Shown: positions 36,483 through 45,349 of the stretch, piece by piece
How positions within the stretch are numbered: position 1 is the first letter of the stretch
How the letters are laid out: the number at the start of each line of letters is the position of its first letter
DNA from: RUG12783 sp946409545
GTDB taxonomy: Bacteria > Bacillota_I > Bacilli_A > RF39 > UBA660
Direction of reading: 5' to 3'
DNA length: 64,000 nt
NCBI GenBank assembly: GCA_946409545.1
Contig: CAMJWT010000002.1
Location: 1-64,000 of the forward strand
The notes under the pieces: generated by a model
Databases searched by the model: none
Seen by the model: the letters and a program-made list of their open reading frames with translations, nothing else
What the model was told of the DNA's origin: nothing
Program-made: the position numbers and the translations under genes

Positions 36483-36503
36483 CGTTTAACGTTATTTTTT
36501 TTT
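36474..36503 (+). terminator. Intrinsic terminator
   Basis: AATGACGT/ACGTTATT (one G-U pair) around TTA, then a long T run. Confidence 0.75.
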
Positions 36504-36567
36504 ATTAAATATATAGATAAATAAATATATTATTGCTATAATTATTATAAGATAGGGTGTGAATAGT

Positions 36568-38934
36568 GTGTTAGAAGAAAATGTATTAAATAGAGATGAA
36601 TTAAGTAAAATGAATAGGTATTTTGATGCCTTAAATTATTTGTCAGTAGGACAATTATATTTACTTGATAATCCTTTACTTAGAAGACCTCTTAGATTAA
36701 GTGATGTTAAACCAAATGTAGTTGGTCATTGGGGAACTACTCCTGGCCAAAATTTTATTTATATGCATTTAAATAGAGTAATCAAAAAATATGACTTAAA
36801 TATGCTATATGTATCAGGACCTGGTCATGGTGGTCAAGCTATGGTTGCTAATACTTATTTAGAAGGTACATATTCAGAAATATATCCCAATATTACGGAA
36901 GATGCTGAAGGTTTAAAAAAATTATTTAAACAATTTTCTTTCCCAGGAGGTATTTCTAGTCATGTGGCACCAGAAACTCCAGGAAGTATTAATGAAGGTG
37001 GAGAATTAGGATATAGTCTATCTCATGCCTATGGAGCAGTTCTTGATAATCCATCACTTATTGTTGCTTGTGTCGTTGGTGATGGAGAAGCTGAAACAGG
37101 ACCACTTGCTACTAGTTGGCATGGTAATAAATTTATTAATCCCCGAAATGATGGAGCAGTTTTACCAATACTTCATTTAAATGGATATAAAATTGCTAAT
37201 CCAACAATCTTTGCAAGAATTTCAAGAGAAGAACTTGTTGATTATTTCTTAGGTTGTGGATATGATCCAATCGTTGTTGAAGGGGATGACATTAGTTTCG
37301 TTCAAGAATTAATGGCAAGAGCGATGGATAAAGCTATTCTTAAAATATTAAGAATTCAAAGAGAAGCTCGTGAAAATAATCATATTATTAGACCACGTTG
37401 GCCAATGATTATTTTTAAAACACCAAAAGGTTGGACAGGTCCTAAAACAGCCGATGGTAAACAATGTGAAGGTTCTTTTAGATCACATCAAGTACCAATC
37501 ATTGTTAATAAAGATCATCCAGAAAATTTAAAAGAATTAGAAAGATGGTTATTAAAATATCATCCAGAAGAATTATTTGATAAAAATGGTACTTTAATTC
37601 CCGAATTAAAAGAATTAGTTCCAAAAGGTAAAAAAAGAATGGGAGCTAATCTTCATGCTAATGGAGGAGTATTGCTTCGTGAACTAAGAACTCCCGATTT
37701 TCGTGAATATGGTGTAAAAGTTAAAAAGCCAGGTAAGACAATGGCTCAAGATATGATCGAATTAGGTAAATACGTTCGTGATATTATTAGACTAAATCCT
37801 ACTAACTTTAGAATCTTTGGACCAGATGAAGCTTTATCAAATAGACTTAATTATGCATTTGAAGAGACTAATAGACAATGGAATGCAACTATCTTCCCAT
37901 CTGATGAATATATTGCTAAAAGTGGTAGAATAATTGATTCATATTTATCTGAACATATGTGTGAAGGTATGTTAGAAGGTTATTTATTAACGGGAAGACA
38001 TGGTTTTATGCATTCGTATGAAGCCTTTATAAGAATTGTCGATTCTATGGCAAGTCAACATGCTAAATGGTTAAAAGTTACTAAGGAATTACCTTGGCGT
38101 AGACCAATTGCGTCTTTAAACTATATTTTAGCAAGTCATGTATGGCAACAAGACCATAATGGATTTACACATCAAGATCCAGGTTTTATTAATCATTTAG
38201 TAACAAAGAAAGCAGATATAACAAGAGTTTATTTGCCACCAGATGCTAACTGTTTAATATCTTGCTTTGATCATTGTATTAAAAGTAAGAATTATATAAA
38301 TGTTATTGTGGCATCAAAACATCCAAGACCACAATGGTTATCAATGCATGATGCTATTAAACATTGTACTCAAGGTATTGGTATATGGGAGTTTGCAAGT
38401 AATGATAAGGGAGCAGAACCAGACTTAGTTTATGCTTGTGCTGGTGAAACTCCAACCCTTGAAGTACTTGCTGCTGTTGATATTTTACATAAAGAAATAC
38501 CAGAGTTAAAAATAAGAGTAATCAATGTTGTTGATTTAATGAAATTACAATCTAATCATAACCATCCACATGGACTTAGTGATTCAGAGTATAATGCTTT
38601 ATTTACTCTTGATAAACCAATTGTCTTTGCATACCATGGATATCCAAATTTAATTCACGAGTTAACATACAATCGTGAAAATAAGAATTTACATGTTCGT
38701 GGATATAATGAAGAAGGTACAATAACAACACCATTTGATATGCGTGTACAAAATAAAATTGACCGTTACGATTTGATAATGGATGCTATTAAATATGTTC
38801 CATCACTTGGAAATAAAGGTGCCTTCCTATATCAATTCTGTCAAGATAAATTAGTTGAACATAAAGAATATATTAGTGAATATGGTGAAGATTTACCTGA
38901 AGTAAAGAACTGGGAGTGGGGCAAAAATGAGTAA
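36568..38934 (+). CDS. xfp: Phosphoketolase (Xfp family)
   Basis: This thiamine-diphosphate enzyme (788 aa) splits xylulose-5-phosphate (and perhaps fructose-6-phosphate) into acetyl phosphate and a triose or tetrose phosphate. Family signatures include SGPGHGG (about residues 94-100), SHVAPETPGS, the ThDP motif GDGEAETG and the C-terminal W-E-W. GTG 36568 is chosen because ATAGGG lies 10 nt before it; the GTG at 36559 touches that site. It overlaps the DUF5684 gene by 8 bp. The enzyme implies a heterofermentative or phosphoketolase pentose route yielding ATP via acetyl phosphate. Confidence 0.97.
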   Translation: MLEENVLNRDELSKMNRYFDALNYLSVGQLYLLDNPLLRRPLRLSDVKPNVVGHWGTTPGQNFIYMHLNRVIKKYDLNMLYVSGPGHGGQAMVANTYLEGTYSEIYPNITEDAEGLKKLFKQFSFPGGISSHVAPETPGSINEGGELGYSLSHAYGAVLDNPSLIVACVVGDGEAETGPLATSWHGNKFINPRNDGAVLPILHLNGYKIANPTIFARISREELVDYFLGCGYDPIVVEGDDISFVQELMARAMDKAILKILRIQREARENNHIIRPRWPMIIFKTPKGWTGPKTADGKQCEGSFRSHQVPIIVNKDHPENLKELERWLLKYHPEELFDKNGTLIPELKELVPKGKKRMGANLHANGGVLLRELRTPDFREYGVKVKKPGKTMAQDMIELGKYVRDIIRLNPTNFRIFGPDEALSNRLNYAFEETNRQWNATIFPSDEYIAKSGRIIDSYLSEHMCEGMLEGYLLTGRHGFMHSYEAFIRIVDSMASQHAKWLKVTKELPWRRPIASLNYILASHVWQQDHNGFTHQDPGFINHLVTKKADITRVYLPPDANCLISCFDHCIKSKNYINVIVASKHPRPQWLSMHDAIKHCTQGIGIWEFASNDKGAEPDLVYACAGETPTLEVLAAVDILHKEIPELKIRVINVVDLMKLQSNHNHPHGLSDSEYNALFTLDKPIVFAYHGYPNLIHELTYNRENKNLHVRGYNEEGTITTPFDMRVQNKIDRYDLIMDAIKYVPSLGNKGAFLYQFCQDKLVEHKEYISEYGEDLPEVKNWEWGKNE

Positions 38935-39445
38935 TGAAGAATTTATAATTTATTTACAAGATATTTTTGGTGGATTTCTAGGTAATCTTATAATCCTTTT
39001 AATAATTGGTATTATAATTGCTATTGAGTTAATTGCTGCTAATATGATTGGTTTAAGGAAAATGTTTATGAAGGCCAAAAAGCCATCATGGGCAGCTTTT
39101 GTACCTGTTTATCGTGAATGGGTAATATGTGAAATGGTAGGAATAAGTCCATATTGGGTAACAGTATGTTTGTGCGGTATCTTCTTATTCCCACAAATAC
39201 CAATTTTTGGGGAGATATTATCTATTACAGTATTAGTTTATTATAAAGTTATTACATCTATTGCGTTAGCAAAATCCTTTAATTATAATAAATCTTATGC
39301 TGTAGGAATTGCCTTTGTACCGTCCATTTTCTACCTAATAATAGGTTATAATGATAGTAACTATGTAGGATTTAAGAAAAGGGAAGAAAGAATTGAAAAA
39401 GGAATTAGAGGTTTTCTAGTTAAACACAGATTTATAAAAAAATAA
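38927..39445 (+). CDS. DUF5684-family membrane protein
   Basis: This 172-aa protein has about four membrane helices and the DUF5684 pattern: 'MFMKAKKPSWAAFVPVYREW' after helix 1 and 'FVPSIFYLIIGYNDSNYVGF' at the end. The family is often tied to signal-peptidase or envelope functions, but its activity is unknown. It overlaps the phosphoketolase gene by 8 bp and lies 9 bp before a C39-like peptidase gene, so the three are co-transcribed. Confidence 0.8.
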   Translation: MSNEEFIIYLQDIFGGFLGNLIILLIIGIIIAIELIAANMIGLRKMFMKAKKPSWAAFVPVYREWVICEMVGISPYWVTVCLCGIFLFPQIPIFGEILSITVLVYYKVITSIALAKSFNYNKSYAVGIAFVPSIFYLIIGYNDSNYVGFKKREERIEKGIRGFLVKHRFIKK

Positions 39446-39454
39446 GAGGTTATT

Positions 39455-41422
39455 ATGTATTCGGAGTATATAAACGATAAAAAGAAAGATGAAATCGAAA
39501 TTAAACCTTCTAAACCTGATAGAGGAAAGAAGAAAATTAGTGGTGATATATTCATATATATCATTGTTTTTGGCATGGTAATCGCTTTCATTGGATTTAT
39601 CGTTTATAAGGTTATTACTACTCGTCATTATACTGATCAAGAAATAGAAACGAAATTAGTTGAAAAAGCAAAAGAATATGTAACAACCAATAATATAAAG
39701 AAAGAAACATATTTAGATAGTACAAAGTTAGGTGTAAAAGTAAATATAACTTGTAGTAAAATGAGTGGTGTTTTATATCTAAATAATAATTATTATCCAA
39801 ATATGATGTGTAAAGATTATAAGAGTGACTTATCAAACTTTGCAAATAAAGATGAAAAAATGCAAATTAATGGAGATAGCTTTATTGTAATTCCTGAGGG
39901 AGTAACTTTCTATGATCCTTTGTATACCATGGGAAATAATGTTAGACGATTTGGTGTTGTAAATGATTCTGAGGGTATATATAATATTGAATATTATGCT
40001 ATAGAAAATGATATATCAGTTGGTTCTGCTAAAAGAAAAGTAATTGTAGTAAAAAATGATGAAGAAAAAGAATTATATCCAAAAATCGCTTTATCGGGAG
40101 ATGCTGATTATAAATTAGATAAAGGAACGGAATATCGTGATCCTGGTGTAAGAGCTACTGATAGTAGTAATCATAATCTTGAAGTAAAAACATATCATAA
40201 TATTGATAGTTTAACAGAAGGAACATATCTTGTTACTTATGAAGCTAAAGATGAACAAGGAAGAACATCTTTTGCAAGGCGTAATGTAACAGTAACTAAT
40301 AATGGATATGATATTACAGTTAATGTTTTAAAAGATCCATCTGAAAAAACAAACAAAGAAGTAACAATTAGATTAGAAATAACAGGAAAGAGTTATCAAA
40401 AAACAATTCTTCCAGATAATACAGAATCAACAAGTCGTAATGTTTATTATAAAGTATCTGAGAATAATACTTATATCTTTAAAATAATTGATACTCAAAA
40501 TAAAGAAATTACTAAAGAAGTTGTAGTTGATAATATTAGTAAAGAAAAACCAACGGGAACTTGTGAAGCTAAAGTCGGAGATAATGTTACAGTAACTGTA
40601 TCAGCAACATCAACTAATCCAATCGCAGGTTATAAATATAAAATAGATAGTCATCAAAGTAGTTATATAACAGATACTACTTATAAATATGAGAAAAAGA
40701 GTGCAGAAAATGTATCAGTAATGGTAAAAGATGAATTAGGTAATGAAACTGAAATAAAATGTACTATAAATAAAACAGATACTGATCCTGTAGCTTATAT
40801 CGATAATTATGGCAAACCCTGTTTAAAAGGGTTTGTTTGCTATCAACAAAAAAAATATAATAGTTCATCGGTTATCTTTTGTTCAAGCTCAGGTGAAAAT
40901 TCTTGTCGACCTCTTAATTTATCAGGATGTAGTGTAGTTTCTATGGCCACAATGTTGAGTAAATATAATCATAAGAACACAGAAGGTAAAATACATGATC
41001 CTTACTCCTTAGTTAAAGAAGTATATAAATGTAGTAAAAGTTGTTCAGGATGGACGGCAATGACCAATGTTGCTAAAGCTTTAGGTCATTCGATGTCATC
41101 ACCAGTAGCTGTCAGCAATAACCGTGTTAATACAATAAGAGAATGCTTAAAACATGGTCCTGTAATTATTCACTGTAAGGAAGGAAGATATTCTGATGGT
41201 AAACATTTTATGGCTCTTTTAGCTGCTAATAAAAAAGGGGAAGTATGGATTTATAACCCTGCAACTGACGGATCTGATAAAAAAGTTGATACATGGATTG
41301 ATCCGTCAATCTTAAAATCAGGAAACGTTGATTATTTCGCATGTTTAGGTGATGCCGGAAAGTATAATCAAGATAAAAATAATGCTTACGAACAGTTACA
41401 AAAAGACTTAGCAAATTATTAA
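39455..41422 (+). CDS. Membrane-anchored Ig-like protein with C39-like cysteine peptidase domain
   Basis: This 655-aa protein has a cytoplasmic N-terminus, one membrane helix (about residues 33-53), an Ig-like DUF5011-type domain (about 206-281, YPKIALSG...YRDPGV), a second beta domain (about 285-440), and a C-terminal papain-like domain (about 452-640). The likely catalytic set is Cys492 (LSGCSVVSMATML), His584 (GKHFMALLA) and Asn601 (NPAT). Several extra Cys (456, 462, 476, 484, 526, 530) may form disulfides outside the cell. It probably cleaves peptides or cell-wall links at the surface. Confidence 0.83.
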   Translation: MYSEYINDKKKDEIEIKPSKPDRGKKKISGDIFIYIIVFGMVIAFIGFIVYKVITTRHYTDQEIETKLVEKAKEYVTTNNIKKETYLDSTKLGVKVNITCSKMSGVLYLNNNYYPNMMCKDYKSDLSNFANKDEKMQINGDSFIVIPEGVTFYDPLYTMGNNVRRFGVVNDSEGIYNIEYYAIENDISVGSAKRKVIVVKNDEEKELYPKIALSGDADYKLDKGTEYRDPGVRATDSSNHNLEVKTYHNIDSLTEGTYLVTYEAKDEQGRTSFARRNVTVTNNGYDITVNVLKDPSEKTNKEVTIRLEITGKSYQKTILPDNTESTSRNVYYKVSENNTYIFKIIDTQNKEITKEVVVDNISKEKPTGTCEAKVGDNVTVTVSATSTNPIAGYKYKIDSHQSSYITDTTYKYEKKSAENVSVMVKDELGNETEIKCTINKTDTDPVAYIDNYGKPCLKGFVCYQQKKYNSSSVIFCSSSGENSCRPLNLSGCSVVSMATMLSKYNHKNTEGKIHDPYSLVKEVYKCSKSCSGWTAMTNVAKALGHSMSSPVAVSNNRVNTIRECLKHGPVIIHCKEGRYSDGKHFMALLAANKKGEVWIYNPATDGSDKKVDTWIDPSILKSGNVDYFACLGDAGKYNQDKNNAYEQLQKDLANY

Positions 41423-41460
41423 AACGTAGATATATCAACAAAAAAACAAGTAATGTAAAA

Positions 41461-41487
41461 AAGGTTTGACTTCAAATCTTTTTTTTG
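41461..41487 (+). terminator. Intrinsic terminator
   Basis: AAGGTTTG (41461-41468), loop ACTT, CAAATCTT (41473-41480), then T. It overlaps the -35 of the next promoter. Confidence 0.85.
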
Positions 41488-41494
41488 TTATGAT
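41466..41494 (+). promoter_or_regulatory. Sigma-A promoter of the NlpC/P60 gene
   Basis: TTGACT (41466-41471), 17-nt spacer, TATGAT (41489-41494). The -35 box is embedded in the upstream terminator. Confidence 0.75.
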
Positions 41495-41541
41495 AGACAA
41501 TGTCCATAAAAAATAAAAGCAAATTGAGGTGTAAAATTTAA

Positions 41542-42552
41542 ATGAAAAGTTTTTTAAAGGAGAGGACACGCTTTACTATTTACAGCAATTTATTAATAAC
41601 TCTTCTTTGTACAGGTTCATTATTTAATGGATACTATCCTGTAAAAATTGATAATGAAGTAACACATGCAAACGCTAGAGAAATCGTGGACACTGATTTG
41701 GAGCCACTCTCCGAGGAGGCTTTGCAAGGTAGTGGTAAAAAGAAGTCAGTAACCTTAGTATCTAGTCGTGCAGAAGTTAAATCTTCTAACAAAACTAGTA
41801 GCAGCAAGAAAAGTAGTGGCAATTATGTTCCTGCAAAATATAGTTCAGTAACTGGAGATGCAATTGTAAGTTATGCTAAAAGATATATTGGACTACGTTA
41901 TGTTCATGCAGGAAGAAGTTTAGCTACTGGTACAGATTGCTCCGGTTTCACCAGTTTAATTTTCCGTGAATTTGGTGTTAAGCTTGGGGTAACAGTTCAA
42001 AGTCAAGTAAAAAGTGGTAGTTATATTAGAAAAAGTGATTTACAAAAAGGTGACTTAGTATTTTATGGATATCATGGTAGAGCCAGTCATGTGGCTATCT
42101 ACATAGGAAATGGAAAAGTAATTCACGAATCTACATATAAGTATGGTGTGAAAATTAGCCCACTTAATATGATGCCTTATATTACAGCAAGAAGAGTAAT
42201 CAATGCTAAGGCTATCGCTAAAGTGGAAAATGCTACAAAAAAAGAAGAAGAAAAGAAAGTTGTTAAAGAAGAAACTGTTGTTGGTAATGTAGCTAATACA
42301 AATTCTACCGCGAATACCAATACAGTAACGGAAAATAATGTTGTAAAAGAAGAAAAAGTTACAACAGAAGTAGTTAACAATCAAGTAGATAATTCTCAAA
42401 ATGTAGTTGAAACACCACAAGTAAGTACAACCGAAACTCCTAAAGAAGAGGTAAAACAAGAAGTTAAAGAACAACCAAAAGAAGAACCTAAGAAAGAGGA
42501 AGTTAAACAAGAAGTACCTACTGAAAGTTCAGTTAATACTGAAACAGAATAG
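41542..42552 (+). CDS. NlpC/P60 peptidoglycan hydrolase
   Basis: This 336-aa secreted enzyme has a signal peptide or anchor (about residues 10-32), a Ser/Lys-rich linker, an NlpC/P60 domain (about 102-220) with Cys133 (TDCSGF), His183 (ASHVAIYIG) and His195, and a long low-complexity tail rich in Glu, Lys, Val and Thr. NlpC/P60 enzymes cut between D-Glu and the diamino acid in stem peptides. All three catalytic residues are present. The acidic/basic repeat tail may attach to the wall. RBS is GAGGTG. Confidence 0.93.
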   Translation: MKSFLKERTRFTIYSNLLITLLCTGSLFNGYYPVKIDNEVTHANAREIVDTDLEPLSEEALQGSGKKKSVTLVSSRAEVKSSNKTSSSKKSSGNYVPAKYSSVTGDAIVSYAKRYIGLRYVHAGRSLATGTDCSGFTSLIFREFGVKLGVTVQSQVKSGSYIRKSDLQKGDLVFYGYHGRASHVAIYIGNGKVIHESTYKYGVKISPLNMMPYITARRVINAKAIAKVENATKKEEEKKVVKEETVVGNVANTNSTANTNTVTENNVVKEEKVTTEVVNNQVDNSQNVVETPQVSTTETPKEEVKQEVKEQPKEEPKKEEVKQEVPTESSVNTETE

Positions 42553-42574
42553 AATCAATTGATTCTATTTTTTT
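42551..42574 (+). terminator. Intrinsic terminator
   Basis: AGAATC/GATTCT around AATT, then A and seven T; it overlaps the stop codon. Confidence 0.87.
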
Positions 42575-42600
42575 GTGCTATAATATTTTTGGAGGTATTT

Positions 42601-42936
42601 ATGGGCAATAAAGAAATTGATAAAGAAACAGTTAGAGAGGTAGAACAAATATTTTTATCACTTGAAAAAGAATATGTTTTGAGATTATTAGAAATTCCAA
42701 CTTTTGTTGATTATTTAAGAGAATATTTTGCTTATTCTAATGAAGAGTTAATGAGAAGATTTTCTAAATTACATGAACAAATGGAAAATGGAGAAGTTAA
42801 AGAAGAAGATGAAGGTAAAGTAGAACTATCAATGATTGCGTGTGTTCTTGCGATGTCTGATAAAATCAAAGAGTTAATTTTAGTTAGAACTCCAAATTTT
42901 AGTGAGGGAAGAAGTAATGGAAGAGGTCGTGGATAG
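42601..42936 (+). CDS. Small helical hypothetical protein
   Basis: This 111-aa protein is all-helical and acidic, with a glycine/arginine tail (EGRSNGRGRG). ATG 42601 is chosen because GGAGGT lies 6 nt before it and a TATAAT box (42579-42584) precedes that; the upstream in-frame ATG at 42559 lies in the terminator region. It overlaps the CinA-like gene by 20 bp, so the two are coupled. No family is recognised. Confidence 0.65.
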   Translation: MGNKEIDKETVREVEQIFLSLEKEYVLRLLEIPTFVDYLREYFAYSNEELMRRFSKLHEQMENGEVKEEDEGKVELSMIACVLAMSDKIKELILVRTPNFSEGRSNGRGRG

Positions 42937-43384
42937 TTTAATCCAAATTAATAAAACAATTAGTGTTATGGAATCATGCACAGGTGGCTTTGTTTCTAAT
43001 GCCATTACCAATATTCCTGGTGCAAGTAATATCTTTTCTTTTGGAGCAGTAACTTATTCCAATGAATATAAAATAAAATTAGGAGTAAATAAAGAATTAA
43101 TAGATGAATACAGTGTATATAGTAGTGAAGTAGCTAAAGATATGTCACGAGCTATTACAACATATACTAATTCTAATTATGGAATAGGAGTAACAGGTAA
43201 AATGAATAAACCGGATCCTAATAATCCATATGGGGATGATAGTACGGTTTATATATCTATTTATGATAAAGATAATGATATCTATTATCCTAAAACAATT
43301 GTTTTAAAACATGAAAGTCGAATTGATAATAAAAATCAAGTATTAGAAGAAATAATTAATATATTAAAAAACTGTTTCAAATGA
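42917..43384 (+). CDS. CinA C-terminal-like amidohydrolase (PncC type)
   Basis: This 155-aa stand-alone CinA C-terminal domain belongs to a family that includes nicotinamide-mononucleotide deamidases (PncC) in NAD salvage. The active-site stretch E-S-C-T-G-G is at residues 19-24, followed by FGAVTYSN and GVTGKMNKPDPNNP. The last motif is the longer variant (PDPNNPxGDD) rather than the plain GxxGP form, so substrate preference may differ. ATG 42917 follows GAGGGAAG inside the preceding gene. A bidirectional terminator follows. Confidence 0.87.
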   Translation: MEEVVDSLIQINKTISVMESCTGGFVSNAITNIPGASNIFSFGAVTYSNEYKIKLGVNKELIDEYSVYSSEVAKDMSRAITTYTNSNYGIGVTGKMNKPDPNNPYGDDSTVYISIYDKDNDIYYPKTIVLKHESRIDNKNQVLEEIINILKNCFK

Positions 43385-43399
43385 AACAGTTTTTATTTT
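43366..43399. terminator. Bidirectional terminator
   Basis: AAAACTGTTTC/GAAACAGTTTT around AAAT, with A run before and T run after. Confidence 0.92.
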
Positions 43400-44718
43400 T
43401 ATTGATATATTTTTACTTCGTTATATTCAAGAGGGCTTAATTCTATTGGTTTAACATTTTCGATTCCAAATTGATAATATGGAAGTAACTTTGTTCTTAT
43501 TGGATACATTCTATTTGTTAATATGATAGCTTCAAAAGGTTTTAGTACTTTTAATTCTTCGATATTAATTAATAGATTGTTTTCGTCTATTCTTCCACAT
43601 TCTTTGGATATAACATCTAAAGTATGCGCATCATAAGCAATTAAATATACGATGTTACCTATAGCCATTCTAATGAATTCGGTATTTTTAGCACCATATA
43701 CATTTTCAAGATGTAAAATACTTTGAACTACAAGAGTTAATTTAATATTTAAACTTCTTGAATAAGTAAGGATATCTAAAAAGTTCTTTATGGGTTTAAT
43801 AGTTCCAAATTCATCAAGGATGAAATTTAATCTTCTAGTTACATCATGATTGATTCTAATAAGGTTATATACTTGGTTTAAAATCATTGGCATAATAATA
43901 CTTGAATATTTACCATCACTTATAACAAAGATTGCTGTTTTTTCTTTTTTAACATTTTCTAAATCAATATTATTGTTACATAATAGTTTAGTAATAGCAT
44001 CACGAGAAGTAACAATAGCTATTTTTTGTTTAAATACAGAGATTATTGAACCTCTTGTTTCATTTGGTGCATCAACAATAGGTGATAAGTAAGTATAAAC
44101 AATAGATGATTTATCAGTTATTTCATTTTTGATTTCATCTAATTTATAACTTAGGTTAACAACACTATTAATATTGATTTCTTCAAGGTTTGCTCTATCA
44201 AATAAATATAGAGTTAAACCTGTAAATAAGTTGATAGCTGAATTTTCCCAGAAAGGATCAGCATCTGTTTGATTAAAATCAGATAATAGATTATAACCAA
44301 CATTTTCAACTAATTCAATAGCGTCATCGATATTACCTTGTTTATATAGTTTGTATGGTATATATAAAGGATTATAGTTATTACCTTTAGTCATATCACG
44401 GAAATTAATAACTTGTACTTTATAACCATTCTCTTTAGCCATACCACTAAATTTATCAAATAATTCACCAGCGTGATCATTAGTAATGAATGATTCACCA
44501 GCTTTTATTGATAAATATATTTGTGGCATGATTGTTGCCTGTGTTTTTCCAGAACCTGTTCCTCCTATAATTAGATTATGTACTTCTGAATCATTAACAT
44601 AAATGCTATCGTCATCATACATAACTGTAACCCCTGATTTCTTTACTTCAGAGTCTCTTGTAATTCTAGTTGCATTATTTAATACTTCGTCTTTTGTTGC
44701 CCATCTAGCGTAAGACAT
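43399..44718 (-). CDS. Orphan VirD4/TraG-like coupling ATPase, soluble form
   Basis: This 439-aa protein matches the cytosolic part of type IV secretion coupling proteins. It opens with the ARWATKDE stretch that follows the membrane region in Bacillota TraG proteins, has Walker A GGTGSGKT (52-59), Walker B NFILDEFG (298-305) and a TraG/TraD C-terminal 'SRSLNIKLTLVVQSILHLENVYG' helicase-like block. The N-terminal membrane helices and about 150 residues are absent. AAAGGAGATGAT directly precedes ATG, so it is a genuine start, not a broken gene. No relaxase, other T4SS gene or mobile-element signature is nearby. It could be a DNA or protein translocation motor recruited to another job. Confidence 0.85.
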   Translation of the reverse strand: MSYARWATKDEVLNNATRITRDSEVKKSGVTVMYDDDSIYVNDSEVHNLIIGGTGSGKTQATIMPQIYLSIKAGESFITNDHAGELFDKFSGMAKENGYKVQVINFRDMTKGNNYNPLYIPYKLYKQGNIDDAIELVENVGYNLLSDFNQTDADPFWENSAINLFTGLTLYLFDRANLEEININSVVNLSYKLDEIKNEITDKSSIVYTYLSPIVDAPNETRGSIISVFKQKIAIVTSRDAITKLLCNNNIDLENVKKEKTAIFVISDGKYSSIIMPMILNQVYNLIRINHDVTRRLNFILDEFGTIKPIKNFLDILTYSRSLNIKLTLVVQSILHLENVYGAKNTEFIRMAIGNIVYLIAYDAHTLDVISKECGRIDENNLLINIEELKVLKPFEAIILTNRMYPIRTKLLPYYQFGIENVKPIELSPLEYNEVKIYQ

Positions 44719-44768
44719 AGTATCATCTCCTTTCGTAATTTCATTTTATCATAGAGAAAAAGAATAAG

Positions 44769-44797
44769 TTAAACAAAAATGGCTTTTGTGATATAAT
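44769..44797 (+). promoter_or_regulatory. Sigma-A promoter of the AraC-type gene
   Basis: TTAAAC (44769-44774), 17-nt spacer, TATAAT (44792-44797). Confidence 0.65.
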
Positions 44798-44812
44798 GAG
44801 ATTGGTGATTAT

Positions 44813-45274
44813 ATGTTTTCAAATGAATTAGTATGTAATCTATTAGAGTATATAAATAAAAATATTAATGATGAAATAATAATTATTGAACTGTCAAATA
44901 GATTTTATTTTGATAAAACATATATTATGAAAAGATTTAAAAGAGAGATTGGTAAATCAATTCATGATTACATTAATATAATAAGAATATTAAATAGTCT
45001 TGATTATTATAAATATGATAATTATATATTAAGTATTGCTCTTAAAAATGGTTTTAATTCCATTGAATATTATTCAGAAACATTTAGAAAAATAATAGGC
45101 GTTAATCCTTTAAAATACAAAAAGTTTATTAATAGGAGTTTTGATATAACAGATAAAGAAAGAGAATTAATAATAACAAATATAAATGAATGTAATAATT
45201 TAAAATCATTTACAAATCATTATTTATCTAGAAGAAAACCAACCACCAAGATGGAAAAAGTATACAAACTATAA
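44813..45274 (+). CDS. AraC-family DNA-binding protein (HTH domain only)
   Basis: This 153-aa protein has the double helix-turn-helix of AraC regulators from residue 5 to about 105: 'LSNRFYFDKTYIMKRFKREIG' is the first HTH and 'ALKNGFNSIEYYSETFRKIIGVNPLKYKK' contains the second with the family signature. There is no ligand-binding domain; the C-terminal 45 residues are short and charged. GGTGAT is the ribosome site. Targets are unknown; the next genes encode two paralogous unknown proteins. Confidence 0.88.
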   Translation: MFSNELVCNLLEYINKNINDEIIIIELSNRFYFDKTYIMKRFKREIGKSIHDYINIIRILNSLDYYKYDNYILSIALKNGFNSIEYYSETFRKIIGVNPLKYKKFINRSFDITDKERELIITNINECNNLKSFTNHYLSRRKPTTKMEKVYKL

Positions 45275-45292
45275 ACCACTTAGTGGTTTTTC
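45273..45292 (+). terminator. Intrinsic terminator
   Basis: AAACCAC/GTGGTTT stem with a short loop, then T. Confidence 0.8.
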
Positions 45293-45321
45293 TTGTATAA
45301 AAAATTCTTTTTTGTTATAAT
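45293..45321 (+). promoter_or_regulatory. Sigma-A promoter of the paralog pair
   Basis: TTGTAT (45293-45298), 17-nt spacer, TATAAT (45316-45321). This placement rules out translation starting at 45293. Confidence 0.7.
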
Positions 45322-45349
45322 ATGTACCGTTAAAAAGAGGGGTATTAAT

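Noticed and set aside
43399..44718. Integrative conjugative element around the VirD4-like gene
   Set aside because: No relaxase, integrase, other T4SS gene, att-like repeats or tRNA border; neighbours are ordinary chromosomal genes with clean terminators.
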